Shown: piece after piece, positions 1 through 5,662 of the stretch
How positions within the stretch are numbered: position 1 is the stretch's first letter
How the letters are laid out: the number at the start of each line of letters is the position of its first letter
NCBI GenBank assembly: GCA_045591035.1
Contig: JAZNSG010000026.1
Coordinates: 1 to 5,662 of the forward strand
Reading direction: 5' to 3'
Source of the DNA: SIG440 sp045591035
Lineage (GTDB): Bacteria > Bacillota > Clostridia > Monoglobales > Monoglobaceae
DNA length: 5,662 bases
The notes under the pieces: model-generated
The model's database searches: none
What the model was told of the DNA's origin: nothing
Seen by the model: the letters and a program-made list of their open reading frames with translations, nothing else
Position numbers and translations under genes: made by a program

Positions 1-180
1 CTTTCCCGGGCGCTGGAACGTTAAGCCAACAGTTCAGTGAACTGTTGGTAGTGTAAGTTTGCAAAAACCGAGAGGTTTTTGGGTTCAGGCAGAAATCCGC
101 AAGGATTTCAACAATTAAAAAAAGCCCTAAGTATCATCAGCGCTAAAGAGCTTAACTACTGTGTTCGCCATTCTTCACAG
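1..180 (+). ncRNA. Structured non-coding RNA, 5' end outside window (possibly raiA-type)
   Basis: The sequence shows a dense set of RNA helices. Hairpin A (27-49) pairs CCAACAGTTC with GAACTGTTGG around a 3-nt loop. Hairpin B (62-79) is AAAAACC-GAGA-GGTTTTT and hairpin C (92-109) is GAAATCC-GCAA-GGATTTC. Both loops are GNRA tetraloops only when read on the + strand, which fixes the orientation. Long-range pairings are GCGCTG (10-15) with CAGCGC (138-143) and GTTAAGC (20-26) with GCTTAAC (150-156). These two cross, so they form a pseudoknot. A last small stem, CTGTG/CACAG (159-163/176-180), may close the 3' end. No open frame fits the region. Size, Clostridia-like context and pseudoknotted architecture remind me of the raiA-motif RNA, but I cannot confirm the class. 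The RNA ends about 40 nt before the transporter start, so it could be a leader or an independent RNA. Confidence 0.6.
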
Positions 181-202
181 ATTTACATTTCCAAAATATA
201 CT
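174..202 (+). promoter_or_regulatory. Candidate sigma-A promoter for the ZIP transporter gene
   Basis: TTCACA (174-179) and TATACT (197-202) each match the -35/-10 consensus at five of six bases and are separated by exactly 17 nt. Transcription would start near 209, immediately before the ribosome binding site at 210-215, which leaves an unusually short leader. The -35 overlaps the last stem of the upstream RNA. The gene may therefore instead be read through from the RNA's promoter, or this promoter may be fortuitous. Confidence 0.35.
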
Positions 203-209
203 AAATATT

Positions 210-215
210 GGAGGT
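210..215 (+). promoter_or_regulatory. Ribosome binding site that fixes the transporter start
   Basis: GGAGGT lies five bases upstream of the ATG at 221. This strong Shine-Dalgarno sequence selects ATG 221 over the in-frame GTG at 161. The GTG has no such site, lies inside the structured RNA, and would add 20 residues (MFAILHRF...) that do not look like part of a ZIP protein. Confidence 0.9.
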
Positions 216-220
216 GCTCT

Positions 221-1024
221 ATGGATAATTATGTCTTAATGGCACTGATTGCAACTTTAGGTACATGGTTTGTAACAGCTTTAGGAGCTGCAACAGTTGC
301 CTTTTTTAAATCTCCCAATCCAAAAATACTGAATTTAATGCTGGGGTTTGCCTCGGGAGTTATGATAGCGGCAAGCTTTTGGTCACTTTTACAACCTGCA
401 ATCGAGAGAGCGGAAGCATTTTCTTCTCTTCCTGCATATTTTGTTGCAACAACCGGTTTTTTATTTGGTGCTGTCTTTATGTGGGCATCTGATAAAACCG
501 TCTCTTTTGCAAGAAGAAACGTAATCAATACACAAGGGAAATCGGGCGAAAGGCTCAACCGGATTATTATGCTTATTCTGTCGATAACTCTTCATAATAT
601 CCCCGAAGGTCTGGCTGTCGGTGTCGCATTTGGGGCTCTTCAAAATGTAGGGTTCAGCACCGAAGGTCTGATGGGTGCCATTACAATCTCAATTGGCATA
701 GGTCTGCAAAACTTTCCCGAAGGTGCGGCAGTTTCCCTGCCACTACGCCGGGAAGGCTATTCCAGAAAGAAGAGTTTTTTCTATGGTCAGGCATCGGGAA
801 TGGTCGAACCCATAGCCGGAATAATTGGGGCATTACTTGTTGTGTATGTTGAAAAAATTTTACCTTACGCCCTTTCGTTTGCAGCCGGAGCAATGATTTT
901 GGTCGCTGTACATGAACTGATTCCTGAATGTCAACAAAATCAGGAAAAACAACCCTACTTCTCCACTGCAGGAATTATAGCCGGCTTTGCAACAATGATG
1001 CTGCTTGATGTAATGCTCGGATAA
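221..1024 (+). CDS. ZIP family metal transporter, GufA/ZIP11 subfamily
   Basis: This 267-residue integral membrane protein probably imports divalent metal (zinc, perhaps also other transition metals) across the cytoplasmic membrane. It has about eight hydrophobic segments, roughly residues 5-29, 37-58, 71-92, 113-138, 150-175, 185-208, 216-236 and 246-266. The signature HNIPEGLAVG in segment 4 gives H125, N126 and E129. Segment 5 has QNFPEG (Q163, N164, E167), followed by SLPLRREG. Segment 6 has GMVEP (E196), and segment 7 ends in HELIPE (H231, E232). These match the binuclear metal-site positions known for ZIP proteins such as Bordetella BbZIP. Q instead of H in segment 5 and the SLPLR run point to the GufA/ZIP11 branch rather than ZupT. 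Length is typical and the gene is complete. The loop between segments 3 and 4 lacks histidines. No metal-responsive operator was recognised. Metal specificity is inferred only from the family. Confidence 0.93.
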   Translation: MDNYVLMALIATLGTWFVTALGAATVAFFKSPNPKILNLMLGFASGVMIAASFWSLLQPAIERAEAFSSLPAYFVATTGFLFGAVFMWASDKTVSFARRNVINTQGKSGERLNRIIMLILSITLHNIPEGLAVGVAFGALQNVGFSTEGLMGAITISIGIGLQNFPEGAAVSLPLRREGYSRKKSFFYGQASGMVEPIAGIIGALLVVYVEKILPYALSFAAGAMILVAVHELIPECQQNQEKQPYFSTAGIIAGFATMMLLDVMLG

Positions 1025-1062
1025 ATGACTATAGAGATACTCAAATTTAGGGAGAAAAAATA

Positions 1063-1097
1063 GCAAAAAAGACATCCAAAATCGGATGTCTTTTTGC
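1063..1097 (+). terminator. Bidirectional intrinsic terminator between convergent genes
   Basis: GACATCC (1071-1077) pairs with GGATGTC (1084-1090) around a 6-nt loop. The stem is extended by A-run/T-run pairing and outer GC pairs. The + strand reads TTTTT after the stem, ending the ZIP transcript about 65 nt past its stop. The - strand has six T's at the equivalent place and lies about 70 nt beyond the stop of the polyvalent frame. It can therefore serve both convergent transcripts. Confidence 0.85.
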
Positions 1098-1166
1098 ATT
1101 TTAATTTTCCCGTTCGGGATTTATATGTGTCATTGTGGTATAAATATATGAAAAATTTAAAATAAA
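1098..1166. other. Short A+T-rich intergenic stretch, no gene seen
   Basis: This spacer lies between the terminator and the end of the polyvalent frame. It contains only a small palindrome, TCCCG-TT-CGGGA (about 1108-1119), and no convincing ribosome binding site or open frame. On the - strand a TATAAT hexamer (1166-1171) sits just past the left RAYT-type repeat. I see no good -35 for it. It might be a remnant of the promoter region that normally follows the upstream end of a RAYT element. Confidence 0.4.
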
Positions 1167-4100
1167 TTATACCCTAATATCAATCAACAGAACCGTCCCC
1201 TTGTCTTGTGTTGCACTTACCCTCTCTGTTTCCGATGTTGTGGTCGCAGCAATGTTTGCGGCATTGTTATACAGTGCCCACCCCACAGCAGTAGTCTTTT
1301 TAGATACCTCGCCTTTCTCTACGGCATTAAACCAATCCGTAAGGCTTTTATTCCATCCATACTCTCCTATGTAAGAATCAGCATCGTTTATGGCTTGCTT
1401 GTCCGTATAAACATCATAAGAGAAAGTTCCCTCTTCAACCATTTTTTCAATAGTCGGCAGAGCTTCATCAGGAGTTGCTTTAGCTTCAAGAATTGTGCGA
1501 ACAGTCTGAGACACCTTTTTATCCTTTGCGGTTTTCTTTGGAACCTGTATATCCCTGTGGGGTTTTTCTCCTTTTGGGAGAGCACCGTATTTTTCTATCA
1601 ATTCTTCGTAGAGCTCGGTGCTTATTGCTCCACGTTCAACATACTCGGATAATGTACTAACCGCTTTCTGTTTGCCGTTTCTCATATCATCGATGGTGTC
1701 AAGCAATTCCGTAGCTGATACTCCGCTTTTGAGGGAATAGTCTCTATCTTTGTTTAATTTTCCGTCTTGTTCTTGTCTTCCAAAGAGATTTTTGAGGACA
1801 TTCCAGAAAGCTGGGCTTCCGTTGCGTTGGGGTTGGCTCTGCAAAACTCCAGCATTTTGATTGTTTTGTCCTCTTCCCAAGTTTCCGAGATTATTTTTAC
1901 TATTGTTGACCTTTTGCATCCAACCGCCGCCAGATACCCAGTTAACATACGCTGATTTTCCGTCATTACTTTCGCCATTTTCGATTTCCTCCAATAATTC
2001 CGTTAAAATATTTAATTCTACTTTTGCGTTTCCGCCTTTTATCTCATACAAAATAGTTGGATTATTAGCATCTTCCGTGCTATATACAACGAACAAGTCT
2101 TCACCATTAATTCTGCCCTTATACCAGTTTGCTGTATCGGTAATTTTTTTCTCATCAGGATTATCTTCTTGACGAAGCCATTTCTCTACCTCTTTAATTT
2201 GTGATTTGCTTAAATCCGTTTTCCAATACTCATTGTAACCCGTATTTTTATTTTTTTCAAGATTTTTTGTGGATATATTTATACTTTCTTTGAGGGAAAA
2301 GTTACGCTTGACAGAATTTGAAGTTTGTGAATTATTTTCTGTTTTCTGCATAGACTGAGTATTGACATTTCCATCAGGATATGTTACACTTTTTATAGGA
2401 CCATAGTTGTTCTGTCCTAACGGCAATTGCAGCCTATTGAGTGACAGCCAACTATTGGTTCTTTTTTTGTTAGGTTCGATATACAATATTTCACTTGTGT
2501 CTATCAAGTTTTGCGTTTGATTCATACTTGTCGGATTCTTCTTATTCTTTCTGCTGTGTGTGCTTACAACTTTTATCTCGTCAAGTATTAAACTCCTGTT
2601 TCTGTTATACGGCAATAATTCAATTATAGCAGCTATAGGAAGTCCATCATCATCATACAACTCTCCAAATATAACCAGTCTGCTATCTGATTTTTTTGAC
2701 TGCAAGATAATAATAGGATTTTCTAAAACATTTGGAATATCTTTTAATATATTATCATCCAAATAAGGATGGTCTCTTAGTGTCTTTAATATTTTACTTG
2801 TATCCCATGTAATCTTTTGTTCCTTAACATCAATACTTTTTAATGCATCTGATGTTCTTCCTATCTCAAGGCTTATATTATCTTTTCTTCCGTTCGTAAC
2901 CCATTCATCATACTTTTGATAAAAGTCTTCTTTTATAGAATATCTCTTTTCCCCCTGAGCTACTTTTTGTGCATCTTTTTCAAAATTATGAACGTCATCA
3001 CTCTGTCCCTCACTTCTTATCTCGGCAACAGCATTTTCTGCCGCCATTAAGGCATTAGCATAAAGGTCTTTAATTCGTTCAAGCTCTGCCAATACTCTAC
3101 GGGCTTCTGCTTTTTCTTGTGTTGACATCTTGGAGTATTTAAAGGCTCTCTTTATATCATCAATAACCTCAAGAACCCAATCAATGAACCTATCAAAGCT
3201 ATTTCTCAACTGATGATTTCCACTAATCTCCTCATACCACTTATTAAACTCCCTTGCACTGCTAAAGATTGTTTCAAGCTCTCGCACTGCAAATTCTTCA
3301 AAATAACCCATTGTGTCCATTGTAATACCGGCGTTATCGTGTTCGGCTTTTACATTGTCAAAAATCAAGCTTTGCGATACACCCGACTCTGCACTTCTTC
3401 GCGCAGCTCTTTTATATAGGGCATTCATAAGCACTCCAAACTTATCTGGAGCAAGTTGCTTCATTCTGTGACCGCCCTCGTGTATCACCATTCTGTACAA
3501 AATTCTTCCCACATCGCTTGATATTTGCATCCTTCCGTCCTCGTGTGATGCATTGGCGTAGTGTTTTATCCTTTTGCCATTTTCTATCGTTACAGATGCG
3601 ATAATTTCATCAACTTCAGAAATATCCATAGCTAAACCTTCTGCAAAGATTGAAATCATTTTGCGTTCTGCTTTGGTAAAGCTCTTTGTACGTTCGTTTT
3701 CAGTGAACACACCATCATAAACAGTTGCCTTTTTTGCATTTGCTTTGGCTACTCTGTCTTGCACACCTCTATCAATCTTACCTGCATCAAATGCGACTTT
3801 TTGCAAGTCATTATCAAAGTTCACCTTTGTCGCTTTTAAATCAGTAAATCCAGCATTATACGCAATCTTTACCGCTCTTTCCGCCTGGCTGAAGGTTATA
3901 CCCTCACTATTCGCAAGTCTGGTTACTAACTTTGCACCCTCTTCGCCAAACCCCGTAGCCTTTTTAACATCCTCTACCGACAATGGTTCGTTGTTTTCGG
4001 ATTGAGTTTCGAGCCTCTGGACTAAAAGCGAATTATTTTCGCCATTACTGCGTATACTATCATTGACAATGTTTTTATCCTGTGGTATGATATTGTTAGA

Positions 4101-5066
4101 AGATGATTTAGTGGACGGGACGTTTTCGGACGTAGTTGGCATGGTATCAATATTTGATGCAGTTGCTTCTCGATGACTGACATCTTCTTTTTTTGTCCCA
4201 AACAATGCATTGTACTTAACCGTATCAAGCAAATACGCCGTTTTCAAAGTCATAGACTGCCGCCCTTTTGATACAATGGTTATAACAATAGAATGTCCGT
4301 TAATTTTTTTACCCAACCAAGCCTTTACACTTCCGTCTTTTTGTTTTTTAACTTTCAAAACATCATCGTAATTTACCATATATTCCGGCAATCTTTTCAG
4401 ATCATCTTCTGTTAAAGGAATTTGATGCTCTCTCTGTTCATTTTCGTGCTTTGCGGTGTGAAAAATATCTGATGAATTTAGTTCTAAATAATAGCCGTCA
4501 ACATCAACGTTATATTTATCAGCCATATCTCTAATCATTCTGTCACTTACTCTTGAAAAGGCTCTTGTCGAATGAAAACTGCTATCGTTTAAAGAACGTT
4601 CGATAAAAGTGTCTGTTTCCTCTTTTGACCGCAGTATTGCACTTTCCCCATTTTTCACAATGTCGGCTTTTTGATGTTGCGTATGTTGATTACCCGACTT
4701 TATATAGTCATCATAGTCGTTGTCGGTTAAATATTTTATTTTGTCAATATTTGTGGCATGCTGTTCGAGAGAGGTCGGTGCAAATTTTGCAACACTCATA
4801 ACTTCGTCTGCTACATCGTTATAGATTTTGTTTCTTTCTCTGCGTGTGAGAGTTTCGCCATTCGCTTCTCTTTCTGCAATTACTTGTTTCGCAATCTCAT
4901 TAACAAAATTTTCTTCGTTTGATGTTAGTCCCGTAACAAAATCCGTTCCTGTTTTATTTGCCTTAACATAACTTGGTGACTGTGCAATAGAGGATACCAA
5001 CGTTCCGACCACGAACTGTTCAAGGAGTTGTTCATCTTCTATGTCAAAGACAAGGGGAAAAGACAA
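1167..5066 (-). CDS. Truncated polyvalent phage/ICE protein: PBECR-like toxin, zinc peptidase and MuF_C-type toxin domains
   Basis: This 1299-codon frame is an internal piece of a giant MuF-type polyvalent protein, which phages and conjugative elements deliver with their DNA. Domains in order: helical stretch 10-95; PBECR-like nuclease fold about 150-287 (PLTEDDLKRLPE, then a beta-rich part ending LKTAYL); zincin metallopeptidase about 360-640, with ATGFGEEGAK entry, HEGGH at 529-533, and EEFAVRE (590-596) likely giving the third ligand; MuF_C-type toxin about 721-890 (LEIGRTSD, KDIPNVLENPIIIL, RLQLPL); a small domain about 940-1055 (TDTANWYKGRINGEDLFVVYST) of unknown function, probably another effector; helical module 1110-1285. 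Linkers are S/T/N- or N/Q/G-rich. The TTG at 5066 lies inside the transposon repeat and has no ribosome binding site, so it is not a credible native start. Both termini are repeat-derived, so this is a gene fragment. Expression is doubtful; the next methionine is residue 90. Domain names come from family memory. Confidence 0.75.
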   Translation of the reverse strand: MSFPLVFDIEDEQLLEQFVVGTLVSSIAQSPSYVKANKTGTDFVTGLTSNEENFVNEIAKQVIAEREANGETLTRRERNKIYNDVADEVMSVAKFAPTSLEQHATNIDKIKYLTDNDYDDYIKSGNQHTQHQKADIVKNGESAILRSKEETDTFIERSLNDSSFHSTRAFSRVSDRMIRDMADKYNVDVDGYYLELNSSDIFHTAKHENEQREHQIPLTEDDLKRLPEYMVNYDDVLKVKKQKDGSVKAWLGKKINGHSIVITIVSKGRQSMTLKTAYLLDTVKYNALFGTKKEDVSHREATASNIDTMPTTSENVPSTKSSSNNIIPQDKNIVNDSIRSNGENNSLLVQRLETQSENNEPLSVEDVKKATGFGEEGAKLVTRLANSEGITFSQAERAVKIAYNAGFTDLKATKVNFDNDLQKVAFDAGKIDRGVQDRVAKANAKKATVYDGVFTENERTKSFTKAERKMISIFAEGLAMDISEVDEIIASVTIENGKRIKHYANASHEDGRMQISSDVGRILYRMVIHEGGHRMKQLAPDKFGVLMNALYKRAARRSAESGVSQSLIFDNVKAEHDNAGITMDTMGYFEEFAVRELETIFSSAREFNKWYEEISGNHQLRNSFDRFIDWVLEVIDDIKRAFKYSKMSTQEKAEARRVLAELERIKDLYANALMAAENAVAEIRSEGQSDDVHNFEKDAQKVAQGEKRYSIKEDFYQKYDEWVTNGRKDNISLEIGRTSDALKSIDVKEQKITWDTSKILKTLRDHPYLDDNILKDIPNVLENPIIILQSKKSDSRLVIFGELYDDDGLPIAAIIELLPYNRNRSLILDEIKVVSTHSRKNKKNPTSMNQTQNLIDTSEILYIEPNKKRTNSWLSLNRLQLPLGQNNYGPIKSVTYPDGNVNTQSMQKTENNSQTSNSVKRNFSLKESINISTKNLEKNKNTGYNEYWKTDLSKSQIKEVEKWLRQEDNPDEKKITDTANWYKGRINGEDLFVVYSTEDANNPTILYEIKGGNAKVELNILTELLEEIENGESNDGKSAYVNWVSGGGWMQKVNNSKNNLGNLGRGQNNQNAGVLQSQPQRNGSPAFWNVLKNLFGRQEQDGKLNKDRDYSLKSGVSATELLDTIDDMRNGKQKAVSTLSEYVERGAISTELYEELIEKYGALPKGEKPHRDIQVPKKTAKDKKVSQTVRTILEAKATPDEALPTIEKMVEEGTFSYDVYTDKQAINDADSYIGEYGWNKSLTDWFNAVEKGEVSKKTTAVGWALYNNAANIAATTTSETERVSATQDKGTVLLIDIRV
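1185..1207 (-). repeat. Left copy of 23-bp RAYT-type terminal repeat (inverted)
   Basis: The reverse complement of these 23 bases is identical to 5060-5082; the shared core is GACAAGGGGACGGTTCT. Identity stops at both edges (1184 and 1208). Unlike the right copy, it lacks the second arm of the hairpin: the - strand continues GTTGATTG instead of GTTGTCTT. The repeat is translated as part of the polyvalent frame (residues around TQDKGTVLL), and family-like sequence ends just before it, near ...TSETERVSA. It marks the left breakpoint of the captured fragment. Confidence 0.9.
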
Positions 5067-5070
5067 GGGG
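5046..5070. repeat. Two tandem 12-bp copies at the right junction
   Basis: AAAGACAAGGGG occurs at 5046-5057 and again at 5059-5070, a period of 13. The second copy is the start of the RAYT terminal repeat. The first is a partial duplicate that extends into the polyvalent frame (residues SFPLVFDIE). It looks like a slippage or re-insertion scar at the junction between the transposon end and the captured gene. Confidence 0.8.
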
Positions 5071-5086
5071 ACGGTTCTGTTGTCTT
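5060..5086 (-). repeat. RAYT right-end hairpin and right copy of the inverted repeat
   Basis: AAGACAA (5060-5066) pairs with TTGTCTT (5080-5086) around a 13-nt loop, GGGGACGGTTCTG. Bases 5060-5082 are the perfect inverted partner of 1185-1207. The hairpin overlaps the TAA stop of the transposase gene (5085-5087). A foldable palindrome touching the gene's 3' end is the kind of structure that Y1/HUH transposases of the IS200/RAYT group recognise as single-stranded DNA. It is probably the element's end. Confidence 0.85.
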
Positions 5087-5662
5087 AATGAATTTTTTCA
5101 ACAATTCCCTTACTTATCCCCGTTAGTCTGCTTATCTGTCTTATGGATAATCCCTGTTCTTTTAGTTTTTTTATAAATTTATCTCGTTTTTCTTGTGGTA
5201 ATTCTTGAAACTGTGTTGAATTATCACACTTTGAAACTTTTTTGATTATCTTCCTTGCATCACTATCATTTATCCTAAATTCCTTAGGGTCTATATCCAA
5301 ACAAACATCGTCGTTCTTTTCATTATTAAAAGCTATAAACTCATCCTTTTTCACCAAGGAAAACGCAAAGTCACAATCGACAATATCACTCTCTTCATCT
5401 ATATAATCATTATAGCTACTAAACCTGTAATCGTCAATACTTTTAACAATTCCAGCCTTAACCGGATTTTGATGTATGTACCTAAGTACCGTTAAAAAGT
5501 ACGAATCATCTTCAATTGGTTCGCTTTTAAACCTATCTTGAAACAAATGCCCCTTGCGGTAATATTTCCAGTTGTACCAGTATACATAACTCCCTGCTAT
5601 TCTTTTCATTATCAAGTCTAAGTCTTCTTTTTCTACTTTAATCAATATATGTATATGATTAG
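5085..5662 (-). CDS. REP-associated tyrosine transposase (RAYT, Y1/HUH family), 5' end outside window
   Basis: This single-strand DNA transposase nicks and joins palindromic repeat ends. About 191 residues are visible. At the window edge the frame reads NHIHILIKVEK, which is the HxH (HUH) metal-binding motif of Y1 transposases. The frame therefore continues past 5662, and the internal TTG at 5645 is not the start. Next come SYVYWYN with tyrosines including the likely nucleophile, KYYRKGHLFQDRFKSEPIE and LRYIHQNPVKAG, all hallmarks of RAYTs. An acidic, variable stretch follows. The C-terminus (LKEQGLSIRQISRLTGISKGIV) is a helix-turn-helix that likely binds the repeat. The full protein would be around 250-320 residues, with about 60-100 missing. 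The stop sits inside the terminal hairpin. The polyvalent frame follows in the same phase. The visible part looks intact, so the enzyme may be active. Confidence 0.92.
   Translation of the reverse strand, partial: NHIHILIKVEKEDLDLIMKRIAGSYVYWYNWKYYRKGHLFQDRFKSEPIEDDSYFLTVLRYIHQNPVKAGIVKSIDDYRFSSYNDYIDEESDIVDCDFAFSLVKKDEFIAFNNEKNDDVCLDIDPKEFRINDSDARKIIKKVSKCDNSTQFQELPQEKRDKFIKKLKEQGLSIRQISRLTGISKGIVEKIH

Larger units (their letters stand above)
5060..5662 (-). mobile_element. RAYT transposable element, right part
   Basis: This unit joins the transposase gene and its 3'-end hairpin repeat. The upstream end, expected to carry another copy of the repeat in opposite orientation, lies beyond the window. 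No target-site duplication can be assessed, and none is expected for IS200-like chemistry. The relation to the second repeat at 1185-1207 is unclear. The element could be a simple RAYT that ends at 5060, or the right part of a longer unit that also includes the polyvalent fragment. Confidence 0.65.

Noticed and set aside
27..49. Palindrome as a transcription factor operator
   Set aside because: It could bind a dimeric regulator, but it sits within a series of RNA helices and far from the candidate promoter, so RNA structure is the simpler reading.
62..109. Hairpins B and C as Rho-independent terminators
   Set aside because: Neither stem is followed by a U-tract, and the GNRA loops and long-range pairing point to a folded RNA instead.
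161..220. GTG start at 161 giving a 287-residue transporter
   Set aside because: There is no ribosome binding site in front of it, it overlaps a stem of the structured RNA, and ATG 221 has GGAGGT at ideal spacing.
1166..1171. TATAAT on the - strand as an active promoter
   Set aside because: There is no acceptable -35 at 16-18 nt, and no gene follows before the terminator.
1206..1652. 148-codon + strand open frame
   Set aside because: It is antisense to the conserved helical module of the polyvalent frame, has no ribosome binding site and is unlike any family I know.
1754..1978. Other short open frames overlapping the polyvalent gene on either strand (for example 1754-1978, 4022-4228, 3745-4005)
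   Set aside because: They are composition shadows of the long frame, with no initiation signals or recognisable motifs.
5064..5066. TTG at 5066 as a true start of the polyvalent protein
   Set aside because: It lies in the RAYT terminal repeat, has no Shine-Dalgarno sequence, and the first residues are repeat-encoded. The family protein extends much further N-terminally.
5643..5645. TTG at 5645 as the start of the transposase
   Set aside because: In-frame codons upstream of it to the window edge encode NHIHI, the conserved catalytic HxH motif, so the gene begins outside the window.
1..5662. CRISPR array, tRNA or rRNA genes
   Set aside because: No regularly spaced direct repeats, cloverleaf sequences or rRNA-like segments were found.

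Overview
The window looks like accessory chromosomal DNA from a low-GC Gram-positive bacterium, most likely an anaerobic Clostridia-type Firmicute. The signs are A+T-rich sequence, a strong GGAGGT ribosome binding site, a large Clostridia-style phage/ICE polyvalent protein, and a RAYT transposase with the GACAAGGGGACGGTTCT-type terminal repeats that I associate with that group. The assignment rests on family recognition from memory, not on a search.

Layout, left to right. (1) Positions 1-180 hold the 3' part of a structured RNA on the + strand. It has a 10-bp hairpin, two hairpins capped by GNRA tetraloops (GAGA, GCAA), and long-range pairings that cross to form a pseudoknot. The class may be raiA, but that is uncertain. 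(2) Positions 221-1024 encode a complete GufA/ZIP11-type metal transporter on the + strand with its own ribosome binding site. (3) A symmetrical hairpin at 1063-1097 has a U-tract on both strands, so it can serve as a shared terminator for the convergent genes. (4) Positions 1167-5066 on the - strand are a 1299-codon open frame. It is an internal piece of a giant MuF-type/polyvalent phage or conjugative-element protein, with a PBECR-like nuclease toxin domain, a HEGGH zinc metallopeptidase, a MuF_C-type toxin domain, another small domain of toxin-like character, and part of a helical module. (5) Positions 5085-5662 on the - strand are the C-terminal two thirds or so of a REP-associated tyrosine transposase (RAYT, Y1/HUH family). 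Its HxH motif lies at the window edge and the 5' end is outside.

The most unusual point is how parts 4 and 5 relate. The polyvalent fragment is bounded on both sides by perfect 23-bp inverted copies of the RAYT terminal repeat (1185-1207 and 5060-5082). Both ends of its reading frame are made of repeat sequence. The frame is the same as that of the RAYT gene, separated from it by one TAA. The toxin/peptidase piece therefore has no native start or stop, yet keeps about 1300 codons without a stop. This suggests recent capture or truncation by RAYT-type elements, possibly as a composite RAYT unit carrying a toxin cargo. That last step is inference. The ZIP gene and RNA look like ordinary chromosomal neighbours of the insertion.
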